Shown piece by piece: positions 1 through 6,666 of a DNA stretch of 10,176 nucleotides (position 1 is its first letter; each line of letters opens with the position of its first letter). The position numbers were made by a program, and so were the translations under genes. The notes beneath the pieces are model-generated. The model saw nothing but the letters and a program-made list of their open reading frames with translations. It was not told the DNA's origin and did no database searches. This stretch comes from Oscillospiraceae bacterium (lineage in GTDB: Bacteria; Bacillota_A; Clostridia; Oscillospirales; Oscillospiraceae), in NCBI GenBank assembly GCA_017396725.1, contig JAFQLA010000093.1, forward strand, positions 1 to 10,176, given 5' to 3'.

Positions 1-120
1 TCGCGCTGACCGTTGTGCCGCTGTAAATGTGAATAGCAAGTAAAAAACGGCGTCTCTCCATGGAGAGACGCCGTTTTTTACTTGCTATTCACATTTACAG
101 CGGCACAACGGTCAGCGCGA
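1..120. repeat. Perfect 120-bp palindrome (60-bp arms)
   Basis: Bases 1-60 are the exact reverse complement of bases 61-120, with no mismatch and no spacer. The inner part (about 42-79) is a normal terminator. The outer part is unexpected: the right arm from 95 to 120 is the 3' end of the CPBP protease gene, and the left arm repeats it on the other strand, so positions 3-26 read ALTVVPL-stop. Either a second, convergent copy of the gene lies to the left, or the sequence folded back on itself during library making or assembly. A 38-base perfectly palindromic terminator is a place where a k-mer assembler can cross to its own reverse strand, so an artefact at a contig end is the likelier reading. 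Confidence 0.95.
42..79 (-). terminator. Intrinsic terminator after the CPBP protease gene
   Basis: On the minus strand, 15 bases past the protease stop codon, an 11-bp GC-rich stem (48-58 with 63-73) closes a CATG loop and is followed by six U. It is preceded by six A, so the structure is symmetrical and could stop transcription in both directions. This part of the large palindrome is what a real terminator would look like, whatever the status of the flanking arms. Confidence 0.85.
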
Positions 121-1054
121 TCAAAGCGCAGCAGGAAAGAACAAAGAGGATCATGCCCACATTGCACCAAACGGTGGTAAAGGTCTTGCCCTTGGGCAGC
201 TGCAGCCATGTGGGGCGGAAATAGACCTTTTTCAGACTCAAAAAGAAGAACACGATGCCTGCGATAGCGGCGGTGCCGTAAAGCCCGCTGTAGCCGAAGT
301 AGAGAAGGAAGCCCGGCTGCAGAAGCCCGCTGAGCATGGCTTCGGGAGAAAGGGCGGGGTCGGAGAGGAAGGAGAGATCTGCTGCCGAGAGCACCGCGGG
401 GGCCACAATGCTGCCGAGGAAATTGATGATCATGTGGTAGATGTACGACCAGCGGAGCTTTCCTGTGCGAAGATATACATAGCCCAGCGCAAGGCCCAGC
501 GCCGCGGCATAGAAAAACTGGGAGAGATTGCCGTGGAAGAGACCGAAGGCAACGGCGGAGGTGATGAGCGCCGTTTTCTCGCCATAGGGCAGGAGCCGGT
601 CAATGAGGAGCTTGCGGAAGAGGAGTTCTTCCATCAGCGGACCCAAAACCACCATGATGAGAAGCTTTAAAAGAATGCCGCCGTCCATAGCGTAGGAGAG
701 GATGGGGTTGAGAACATCGCCGCCGGAAAGAAATGCGATGACGGTGGTGATGACAGAGCCGACAATGTTGCCGGCATACATAAGGCCGATGCAGATGAGA
801 AGGATCGAAAAGAACTGCCCCGCGGTGAAGGGATTCTTCTCCACCTTGGCGGCAGGGATGCCCCGCAGAATAAGGAAGGCCAGCGGCATGGCTATGGCAT
901 ACATGGGGAGGAAGGTGACGATCCAAATATAAAAGGGGGTGCTCTCAGGGATCACCGCGGCGAGGATCATCTGCAGCACGGTGGCCGCGATGAGAACGGT
1001 GAAAAGAGAAAGACCTGCACGGGAAAAGACCCGGCGCGCAGCACGCAATTCCAT
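95..1054 (-). CDS. CPBP (CAAX/Abi) family intramembrane metalloprotease
   Basis: This is a 319-residue polytopic membrane protein of the CPBP/Abi family (the group containing Rce1-like proteases and bacteriocin-processing or immunity proteins). The three conserved motifs are present: EExxxR as EELLFR (E142, E143, R147), FxxxH as FGLFH (H174), and HxxxN as HMIIN (H207, N211). These place the metal-binding and catalytic residues on adjacent helices. Hydrophobic segments occur at about 15-35, 42-64, 82-110, 128-140, 160-192, 205-225, 250-273 and 298-318, so perhaps eight helices. Start ATG 1054 has a GGGAGG site seven bases upstream. The gene stands alone with its own promoter and terminator, divergent from the small membrane protein gene at 1296. 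Family membership is clear. The substrate is unknown; many clostridial members have no assigned role. The last 26 bases are duplicated in the palindrome at the window edge. Confidence 0.9.
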   Translation of the reverse strand: MELRAARRVFSRAGLSLFTVLIAATVLQMILAAVIPESTPFYIWIVTFLPMYAIAMPLAFLILRGIPAAKVEKNPFTAGQFFSILLICIGLMYAGNIVGSVITTVIAFLSGGDVLNPILSYAMDGGILLKLLIMVVLGPLMEELLFRKLLIDRLLPYGEKTALITSAVAFGLFHGNLSQFFYAAALGLALGYVYLRTGKLRWSYIYHMIINFLGSIVAPAVLSAADLSFLSDPALSPEAMLSGLLQPGFLLYFGYSGLYGTAAIAGIVFFFLSLKKVYFRPTWLQLPKGKTFTTVWCNVGMILFVLSCCALIALTVVPL

Positions 1055-1082
1055 AGAAAAACCTCCCGGTTTGTTTTTTCTC

Positions 1083-1112
1083 AGTATAGCATGCGGCGAG
1101 AGAAAAGGACAG
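1083..1112 (-). promoter_or_regulatory. Promoter of the CPBP protease gene
   Basis: On the minus strand an extended -10 element, TGCTATACT (1083-1091), lies about 29 bases upstream of the ATG, giving a leader of roughly 22 bases. The -35 box is weak: the best match is CTGTCC at 1107-1112 with an 18-base spacer. Extended -10 promoters often work with a poor -35. Confidence 0.65.
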
Positions 1113-1215
1113 TATTATGCATACAAAAGAGGGGATTTTGGTCACTTTGTACCCTTTGCATAAAAAAATTGAGTAAAAATACAGTATTATTTAAAAATAA
1201 ATACGGAAACATAAC

Positions 1216-1244
1216 TTGACTTTTTCGCTTTAATAAAATAAAAT
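1216..1244 (+). promoter_or_regulatory. Strong sigma-A-type promoter of the small membrane protein gene
   Basis: TTGACT (1216-1221) and TAAAAT (1239-1244) are separated by exactly 17 bases in AT-rich DNA. Each box differs from consensus at one position. The predicted transcript starts near 1251 and has a leader of about 45 bases. This is one of the two best promoters in the window. Confidence 0.8.
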
Positions 1245-1255
1245 GATTCCATCCT

Positions 1256-1269
1256 GGGGAGTTTTCCCC
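1256..1269 (+). other. Short leader hairpin before the small membrane protein gene
   Basis: GGGGA (1256-1260) pairs with TCCCC (1265-1269) over a four-base loop, just after the predicted transcription start. The CCCC arm could alternatively pair with the GGGG of the ribosome binding site (1284-1287). A role in mRNA stability or translation control is only a possibility. Confidence 0.45.
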
Positions 1270-1295
1270 GAAAGTCACAGGAAGGGGTCCGCATC

Positions 1296-1535
1296 ATGAT
1301 GTTCCGCATGAACGGCAATAACGCGTGTGCAGCATCTGCAGCAGCAGAGGCTTCCTTTTCCTGCGCAGATATGATGAATGCTGTCGTTATGGGCGCCATT
1401 ATTGTGGCGTCCATTATTATTTCCTGCCTTTATGTCATTCGACTTTCCGTCCTTTGGGTGGCGCTGATCGTTGTGCTGGCAGTGCTGATTATTGCGGAAA
1501 AGAGTCATATGGAAGTGAGAACGGCTGCGGCGTAA
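1296..1535 (+). CDS. Small two-helix membrane protein, function unknown
   Basis: This 79-residue hydrophobic protein is not one I recognise. The N-terminal 27 residues are Ala-rich with scattered Met, Asn and two Cys (C11, C23). Two strongly hydrophobic segments follow, about 28-48 and 50-67, separated only by Arg49, and the C-terminus is short and polar. It may be a membrane hairpin. There is no lipobox and no convincing signal peptidase site. Start ATG 1296 has GGAAGGGG (1280-1287) eight bases upstream. Its reality is supported by context: a near-consensus promoter starting at 1216, a good ribosome binding site, and an intrinsic terminator 27 bases past the stop, with no other gene in the unit. 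It is divergent from the CPBP protease. The hydrophobic pattern would also fit a small toxin-like or bacteriocin-like peptide, but nothing specific proves that. Confidence 0.65.
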   Translation: MMFRMNGNNACAASAAAEASFSCADMMNAVVMGAIIVASIIISCLYVIRLSVLWVALIVVLAVLIIAEKSHMEVRTAAA

Positions 1536-1561
1536 GGTCCGCGCGAATTCTGTAGGAAAAG

Positions 1562-1592
1562 CAACCGTTCTCCCCGGAGCGGTTGTTTTTTT
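1562..1592 (+). terminator. Intrinsic terminator after the small membrane protein gene
   Basis: CAACCG (1562-1567) pairs with CGGTTG (1580-1585), and an inner CTC/GAG stem continues after a two-base bulge. Seven T follow directly. It separates the small gene from the liv operon, so livJ needs its own start of transcription. Confidence 0.9.
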
Positions 1593-1705
1593 GTGGCTCC
1601 TCAGAATGCGGTGTGACGTGAAGCTCTGCCCAAGGGCTTTGCATCAGATCGTATTTGATCGGAGTCAAAATATAAGAAGCAAAAAAACAAAAAGGAGCAA
1701 ACACA

Positions 1706-2857
1706 ATGAAGAAAGTTATTTCCCTGATTCTGGCCATGCTGATGGTCATGAGCCTGGTTGCCTGCGGCGGCGGCAGCGACAGCTCTGAAGACAATGCCAA
1801 TGCATTCCTGGTTGGCGGCACCGGCCCCCTGACCGGCGCAGCTGCTATCTATGGCAACGCAGCCATGAACGGCGCTCAGATCGCTGTTGACGAGATCAAC
1901 GCTATGGGCGGCATCCAGTTCGTTCTCAAGTATGAAGACGACGCACACGATGCTGAAAAGGCCGTTAACGCTTACAACGCACTCAAGGACTGGGGCGTAC
2001 AGCTCTCCCTGGGTTCCGTTACCTCCAAGCCCTGCGAAGCTACTTCCGTTAAGAACATGGAAGACCGCATCTTCGCTCTGACTCCCTCCGCTTCCTCCGT
2101 TGGTACCGTAGAAGGCAAGGACAACGTTTATCAGATGTGCTTCATGGACCCCAACCAGGGCTCCGCTTCCGCACAGTACATCGCTGACAAGGACCTCGGC
2201 ACCAAGATCGCTATCATCTGGATGAGCGACGACCCCTATTCCAAGGGCATTCGTGACACCTTCGTTGAAAAGGCTGCAGAACTGAACCTGGAAATCGTTT
2301 CCGACACCACCTTCTCCACCGGCAACGACACCGACTTCTCTGTACAGATCGCTGACGCTCAGTCCAACGGCGCTGACCTGGTCTTCCTGCCCATGTACTA
2401 TCAGCCCGCTTCCCTGATCTTCGCTCAGGCTGCTGCTGTTAACTACGCTCCCAAGTGGTTCGGCGTAGACGGTATGGACGGCATCCTCACCATGGAAGGC
2501 TTCGACGCTTCCCTGGCTGAAGGCGTTATCCTTCTGACCCCCTTCAACGCTGACTCCGAAGACGAAAGAACCGCAGCATTCGTTGCTGAATATCAGAACC
2601 GTTTCGGCGAAATCCCCAACCAGTTCGCTGCTGACGCTTATGACTGCATCTATGCTTACAAGCAGGCTCTGGAAGCTGCAGGCTGCACTCCCGACATGAG
2701 CGCTGAAGAACTCTGCGCCAAGATGATCGAGCAGTTCTCCACCATGACCTTTGACGGCCTCACCGGCGAAGGCATGACCTGGGCAGCTGACGGCACCGTA
2801 TCCAAGAGCCCCAAGGGCATGGTTATCGAAAACGGCGCTTACGTTGGTCTGGACTAA
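1706..2857 (+). CDS. livJ: Branched-chain amino acid ABC transporter, substrate-binding lipoprotein
   Basis: This 383-residue protein captures the substrate for the Liv (HAAT-type) importer. The signal peptide has a Lys-rich start, a hydrophobic stretch (residues 4-18) and lipobox LVAC, with Cys20 as the predicted lipidated residue; a Gly/Ser/Asp linker follows. The mature part matches the type I periplasmic binding fold of the Leu/Ile/Val family (Peripla_BP_6): it opens with a GTGPLTG segment, then IYGNAAMNGAQIAVDEIN, the usual first strand, loop and helix, and the length is normal. ATG 1706 follows AGGAG by eight bases. Codon choice is much more restricted than in the neighbouring protease gene, as expected for a highly expressed gene. 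It is first in the operon, as is common for binding proteins. The ligand is probably a branched-chain or other hydrophobic amino acid, but HAAT proteins also bind amides, urea and aromatic acids, so the ligand is inferred. No confident promoter is visible in 1593-1692. Confidence 0.92.
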   Translation: MKKVISLILAMLMVMSLVACGGGSDSSEDNANAFLVGGTGPLTGAAAIYGNAAMNGAQIAVDEINAMGGIQFVLKYEDDAHDAEKAVNAYNALKDWGVQLSLGSVTSKPCEATSVKNMEDRIFALTPSASSVGTVEGKDNVYQMCFMDPNQGSASAQYIADKDLGTKIAIIWMSDDPYSKGIRDTFVEKAAELNLEIVSDTTFSTGNDTDFSVQIADAQSNGADLVFLPMYYQPASLIFAQAAAVNYAPKWFGVDGMDGILTMEGFDASLAEGVILLTPFNADSEDERTAAFVAEYQNRFGEIPNQFAADAYDCIYAYKQALEAAGCTPDMSAEELCAKMIEQFSTMTFDGLTGEGMTWAADGTVSKSPKGMVIENGAYVGLD

Positions 2858-2905
2858 TCCACACCCCGAGTGCATCGATAGAAAAAACAATCATTCGTCC
2901 CTGCG

Positions 2906-2931
2906 AGGGATGCCGCATCCGCGGCATCCCT
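2906..2931 (+). other. Intercistronic hairpin 1 (livJ-livH)
   Basis: An 11-bp perfect stem (2906-2916 with 2921-2931) closes a four-base loop 48 bases after the livJ stop codon. No T-tract follows, so it is not a standard intrinsic terminator. The likely role is a 3' barrier protecting livJ mRNA from exonucleases, as the malE-malF intergenic repeats do in E. coli. That role is inferred. Confidence 0.75.
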
Positions 2932-2947
2932 TCTGCGGGGGTGCAGC

Positions 2948-2994
2948 GCGTATCTGAAAAGGGCCGGGATCTTCGCGGCGTTTTTCAGATACGC
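2948..2994 (+). other. Intercistronic hairpin 2 (livJ-livH)
   Basis: A 13-bp perfect stem pairs 2948-2960 with 2982-2994. Its loop contains a second four-base stem, GCCG (2963-2966) with CGGC (2976-2979). No U-run follows. The downstream arm also matches a second copy of GCGTATCT at 3024-3031, so an alternative fold is possible. Confidence 0.75.
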
Positions 2995-3003
2995 TCTGTT
3001 GGC

Positions 3004-3043
3004 TTTTGAGAAGAGAAATTCCGGCGTATCTCAAACCTCAAAA
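3004..3043 (+). other. Alternative short stems just upstream of livH
   Basis: TTTTGAG (3004-3010) can pair with CTCAAAA (3037-3043). Shifted by one base, TTTGAGA (3005-3011) can pair with TCTCAAA (3029-3035). The two cannot form together. The region ends 10 bases before the livH ribosome binding site (AGAGG at 3054-3058), so these folds could affect livH translation or mRNA processing. No known riboswitch class was recognised. Confidence 0.45.
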
Positions 3044-3066
3044 CAAGAAGAGAAGAGGTAATTTTT

Positions 3067-3978
3067 ATGGAAATTTTAGGCTTTTTGATCAATGGCGTGA
3101 GTCTTGGCAGCATCTATGCCATCATCGCCCTTGGTTACACCATGGTTTACGGCATCGCCAAGATGCTGAACTTCGCCCATGGTGACGTTATCATGGTGGG
3201 CGCGTACATCTGCTTTTTCGCGCTGACCCGCTTCGAACTGCCCGCTATTGTGGCCATCCCCATGGCTATGGTAGTGTGCACCATCCTCGGTATTGTTATC
3301 GAGCGCCTGGCATACAAGCCCCTGCGCGCAGCTCCCTCTCTGGCAGTTCTCATCACCGCCATCGGCGTGAGCTACTTCCTGCAGAATGCCGCGCTGCTGC
3401 TGTGGACCTCCAGCCCCAAGGTATTCCCCCAGGATGTTTTTGTCCTCAAGGATGCGGAAGGCAACGTGGTCTCTACCGGCCTTAGCCTCTTTAACGGCCA
3501 GATGCAGGTCTCCTATGTCACCATCGTTACCATCCTTGCCTGCGTGATCATCATGCTGGCTCTTACCTGGTTTACCGGCAAGACCAAGATGGGCAAGGCT
3601 ATGCGCGCCTGCTCTGAAGACAAGGGCGCCGCTCAGCTCATGGGCATCAATGTCAACGCAACCATCTCCCTGACTTTCGCCATCGGCTCCGGTCTTGCAG
3701 CTGTTGCGGGCGTTCTGCTCTGCTCTGCTTATCCCTCTTTGATCCCCACCACCGGCTCCATGCCCGGTATCAAGGCCTTTACCGCAGCCGTATTCGGCGG
3801 TATCGGCTCCATCCCCGGCGCTCTTCTGGGCGGCCTGCTTCTGGGTGTGATCGAGATTTTGGCCAAGGCATATATCTCCACCCAGCTTTCCGACGCTATC
3901 GTATTTGCCGTGCTGATCGTTGTGCTTCTGGTGAAGCCCTCCGGCCTCCTTGGCCGCGAGATCCGCGAGAAAGTGTAA
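3067..3978 (+). CDS. livH: Branched-chain amino acid ABC transporter permease LivH
   Basis: This 303-residue integral membrane protein is one half of the importer's channel. The N-terminal block typical of LivH is present (residues 9-47, including GSIYAIIALGYTMVYG and LNFAHGD). The cytoplasmic coupling loop that contacts an ATPase reads GKAMRACSEDKGAAQLMGI (177-194). A C-terminal glycine-rich segment (GGIGSIPGALLGGLLLG, 244-260) also fits the family. About eight hydrophobic segments are visible and the length is normal. ATG 3067 follows AGAGG by eight bases. It is 209 bases downstream of livJ with structured RNA between, and its stop codon is 13 bases before livM. Confidence 0.93.
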   Translation: MEILGFLINGVSLGSIYAIIALGYTMVYGIAKMLNFAHGDVIMVGAYICFFALTRFELPAIVAIPMAMVVCTILGIVIERLAYKPLRAAPSLAVLITAIGVSYFLQNAALLLWTSSPKVFPQDVFVLKDAEGNVVSTGLSLFNGQMQVSYVTIVTILACVIIMLALTWFTGKTKMGKAMRACSEDKGAAQLMGINVNATISLTFAIGSGLAAVAGVLLCSAYPSLIPTTGSMPGIKAFTAAVFGGIGSIPGALLGGLLLGVIEILAKAYISTQLSDAIVFAVLIVVLLVKPSGLLGREIREKV

Positions 3979-3991
3979 GGAGGGGTTGGAC

Positions 3992-5083
3992 ATGAACGCA
4001 TTGAATCTCAAGAAAATGAACAAGACCTCCCGCAGCAACTTCCTCACCTACGGCATCGTTATCGTGGTTTACGCGCTGGTGCAGCTGCTTAACGGCATGG
4101 GCGCCCTCTCTTCCTCCATGGAAGGTATGCTGGTTCCCATCTGCGCGTATGTTATTATGGCAGTTTCTCTGAACCTGACCGTTGGTATTCTGGGCGAGCT
4201 GAGCCTCGGCCACGCAGGCTTTATGAGCGTGGGCGCCTTCACCGGCGTTGCCACCTCCATGGCTCTGCTGGAAGTGATCCCCTCTCCTCTGGTTCGCATG
4301 CTCATCGGCATCGCGGTGGGCGCCATCTTCGCGGCTATCGTGGGCTTCCTTATCGGCATCCCCGTTCTGCGCCTCAAGGGTGACTACCTCGCTATCGTGA
4401 CTCTGGCCTTCGGCGAGATCATCAAGAGCATCTTCAATAACCTCTTCATGGGTATCGGCCCCGATGGTTTCCGCATCAGCCTTCTGGAAGATACCACCGG
4501 TATCACCGAAGCCGGCGGCTCCCTTCTTATCGCAGGCCCTCTGGGCATCAGCGGTGTGAAGACCTATTCCAGCTTCACTCTGGGTATCATCCTCGTGATC
4601 GTGACCCTCTTCATCATCTTCAACCTCGTGAACTCCCGCGCCGGCCGCGCGATCATGGCTATCCGTGATAACCGCATCGCAGCTGAAAGCGTTGGCGTAA
4701 ATGTGGTAAAGTACAAGATGATGGCTTTCGTTACCTCCGCGGCTCTGGCAGGCGCGGCAGGCGTGCTCTTCGGCATGAACTATTCCACCGTTATCGCCAA
4801 CAAGTTCGACTTCAACACCTCCATTCTGGTGCTGGTGTTCGTGGTGCTGGGCGGTCAGGGCAACATGCTGGGTTCCATCATCGCAGCCGCGGCCCTCACC
4901 ATCCTGCCCGAAGCCCTGCGTGAATTCGCCACCTACCGCATGCTGGTTTACGCCATCGTGCTGATCCTGGTGATGCTGGGCACCAACAACCCCGAGATCA
5001 AGGCCTTTATGGAGCACTTCAGCATCCGCAAGCGTCTTGGCAGCAAGAAGGCTGAAAAGAGCGAAGGAAAGGAGGACAAGTAA
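3992..5083 (+). CDS. livM: Branched-chain amino acid ABC transporter permease LivM
   Basis: This 363-residue integral membrane protein partners with LivH in the channel. Family landmarks are NLTVGILGELSLGHAGF (61-77), LRLKGDYLAIVTLAFGE (126-142) and the ATPase-coupling loop AIRDNRIAAESVGVN (223-237). The C-terminal tail (about 346-363) is rich in Lys and Glu and presumably cytoplasmic. The frame is open upstream to 3950, but ATG 3992 is chosen because AAGGAGGGG (3977-3985) lies just before it, overlapping the livH stop codon, and an earlier start would overlap livH with no ribosome site. The tight spacing implies translational coupling with livH. Confidence 0.92.
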   Translation: MNALNLKKMNKTSRSNFLTYGIVIVVYALVQLLNGMGALSSSMEGMLVPICAYVIMAVSLNLTVGILGELSLGHAGFMSVGAFTGVATSMALLEVIPSPLVRMLIGIAVGAIFAAIVGFLIGIPVLRLKGDYLAIVTLAFGEIIKSIFNNLFMGIGPDGFRISLLEDTTGITEAGGSLLIAGPLGISGVKTYSSFTLGIILVIVTLFIIFNLVNSRAGRAIMAIRDNRIAAESVGVNVVKYKMMAFVTSAALAGAAGVLFGMNYSTVIANKFDFNTSILVLVFVVLGGQGNMLGSIIAAAALTILPEALREFATYRMLVYAIVLILVMLGTNNPEIKAFMEHFSIRKRLGSKKAEKSEGKEDK

Positions 5084-5084
5084 G

Positions 5085-5939
5085 ATGAAGTTCAAACAGC
5101 ATAACGCAAACACCAAACTGGTCCCCGTTCCCTCCAAGGCAATGGTTCCCGAACGCGACGCAGGCCACGCTCCTATTCTGGAGTGCGTAAACCTGGGCAT
5201 CAACTTCGGCGGCCTCAAGGCAGTAGATAACTTCAACCTCACCATCGGCCGCACCGAGATCGCGGGTCTCATCGGCCCCAACGGCGCAGGCAAGACCACC
5301 GTATTCAACCTTCTCACCAAGGTGTATCAGCCTACTGACGGCGCTGTCCTTCTGGACGGTAAGAATACCCACGACATGAATACCGAGCAGGTCAACCGCG
5401 CCGGTATCGCCCGTACCTTCCAGAATATCCGCCTTTTCTCCAAGCTCAGCGTGGAAGACAATGTGAAGATCGGCATGACCAATCTCATGAAGTACAACAT
5501 GTGGAGCGGCATCTTCCGCCTGCCCTCTTACTGGAGAGATGAAAAGCTGGCTCATGAAAGTGCTATGGAGCTGCTGGCTATCTTCGATATGCAGGATATG
5601 GCCGATGTGCCCGCAGGGAGCCTTCCTTACGGTGCGCAGCGCCGTCTGGAGATCGTCCGCGCGCTGGCTACCAATCCTAAGCTGCTGCTTCTGGACGAGC
5701 CCGCTGCCGGCATGAACCCCTCCGAAACCGCGGAACTCATGGAAAACATCTGCAAGATCCGCGATATGTTCCATATCGCCGTGCTCCTCATCGAGCATGA
5801 CATGAACCTGGGTATGAATATCTGCGAAGGTATCTGCGTTCTGAACTTCGGTCAGGTCATCGCAAAGGGTACCGCAGCTGACATTCAGGCTAACCCCGCC
5901 GTGATCGAGGCTTACCTCGGCAAGAAGAAGGAGGCGTAA
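5085..5939 (+). CDS. livG: Branched-chain amino acid ABC transporter ATP-binding protein LivG
   Basis: This 284-residue cytoplasmic ATPase powers the importer together with LivF. Motifs in order: Walker A GPNGAGKT (64-71), Q-loop TFQN (Q113), the LivG-type signature LPYGAQRR (180-187) in place of LSGGQ, Walker B LLLLDEP (200-206, catalytic E205) and H-loop IEHD (H238). The C-terminal AYLG ending is usual for the family. Start ATG 5085 is chosen from AAAGGAGG at 5068-5074; it begins one base after the livM stop codon. The ABC domain proper starts near residue 31, so a polar N-terminal extension of some 28 residues precedes it, longer than the few residues usual in LivG. An internal ATG at 5142 lacks an equally good ribosome site. 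Confidence 0.93.
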   Translation: MKFKQHNANTKLVPVPSKAMVPERDAGHAPILECVNLGINFGGLKAVDNFNLTIGRTEIAGLIGPNGAGKTTVFNLLTKVYQPTDGAVLLDGKNTHDMNTEQVNRAGIARTFQNIRLFSKLSVEDNVKIGMTNLMKYNMWSGIFRLPSYWRDEKLAHESAMELLAIFDMQDMADVPAGSLPYGAQRRLEIVRALATNPKLLLLDEPAAGMNPSETAELMENICKIRDMFHIAVLLIEHDMNLGMNICEGICVLNFGQVIAKGTAADIQANPAVIEAYLGKKKEA

Positions 5940-5941
5940 GT

Positions 5942-6652
5942 ATGGGTTCTATTCTGAAAGTTGACAATATCAATGTTTACTACGGCAGCATCCATGCCAT
6001 CAAGGGCGTTTCCTTTGAAGTAAACGAAGGTGAGATCGTGACTCTGATCGGCGCCAACGGCGCAGGCAAGTCCACCACCCTCAATACCATCTCCGGCCTG
6101 CTCCATTCCCGCACCGGCTCCGTTTCCTTCATGGAAGAGAACCTCGCCAAGGTCCCCGCCCACAAGATCGTGGAAAAGGGCCTGGCCCTTGTCCCCGAAG
6201 GACGCCGCATTTTCCTGCAGATGACTGTACAGGAAAATCTGGAAATGGGTGCTTACACCCAGGGCAAGAGCGGTATTGCTGAAGATCTGGAAATGGTCTT
6301 TGAATACTTCCCCCGTCTGAAGGAACGCCGCAAGCAGATCGGCGGCACCCTCTCCGGCGGTGAACAGCAGATGCTGGCTATGGGCCGCGCGCTCATGAGC
6401 CATCCCAAGCTGCTGATGCTGGATGAGCCCTCCATGGGTCTTGCTCCCATCCTCGTTGAGCAGATCTTCGAGATCATCAAGAACCTCCATACCGCAGGCA
6501 AGACCATCCTTCTGGTTGAGCAGAACGCGCAGGCTGCCCTCTCTGTAGCAGACCGCGGCTATGTTCTGGAAACCGGCAAGGTGGTCACCACCGGCACCGG
6601 CAAGGATCTTCTCTCCAGCCCCGCCATCAAGAAGGCATATCTGGGCGGCTAA
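5942..6652 (+). CDS. livF: Branched-chain amino acid ABC transporter ATP-binding protein LivF
   Basis: This 236-residue cytoplasmic ATPase is the second motor subunit. Motifs: Walker A GANGAGKS (37-44), signature LSGGEQ (137-142) and Walker B LLMLDEP (157-163, E162). Two positions differ from a generic ABC protein in the way typical of LivF: the Q-loop reads VPEGR (E86) and the H-loop reads VEQN (Q194). These are family traits and do not suggest an inactive protein. The length is normal. ATG 5942 is two bases after the livG stop codon, with AAGGAGG inside the end of livG, so the two are translationally coupled. It is the last gene of the operon, followed at once by a strong terminator. Confidence 0.94.
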   Translation: MGSILKVDNINVYYGSIHAIKGVSFEVNEGEIVTLIGANGAGKSTTLNTISGLLHSRTGSVSFMEENLAKVPAHKIVEKGLALVPEGRRIFLQMTVQENLEMGAYTQGKSGIAEDLEMVFEYFPRLKERRKQIGGTLSGGEQQMLAMGRALMSHPKLLMLDEPSMGLAPILVEQIFEIIKNLHTAGKTILLVEQNAQAALSVADRGYVLETGKVVTTGTGKDLLSSPAIKKAYLGG

Positions 6653-6666
6653 CCGAAAAAGAGAAA

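Noticed and set aside
1601..2890. 429-residue open frame antisense to livJ
   Set aside because: It follows from the strongly biased codon use of livJ, has no ribosome site or recognisable domain, and runs out through both ends of a clear lipoprotein gene.
2906..2931. Hairpin after livJ as an intrinsic terminator
   Set aside because: The stem is strong, but the following bases are TTCTGCGGGG with no U-run, and the rest of the transporter operon lies downstream.
3950..3991. Upstream ATG for livM overlapping livH
   Set aside because: There is no ribosome site before 3950; AAGGAGGGG precedes ATG 3992, and the protein from 3992 fits the family start.
3896..5320. 474-residue open frame antisense to livM and its borders
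   Set aside because: The translation is low-complexity and rich in His, Asp, Glu and Gly, with no fold signature; the plus-strand genes have motifs, start sites and tight spacing.
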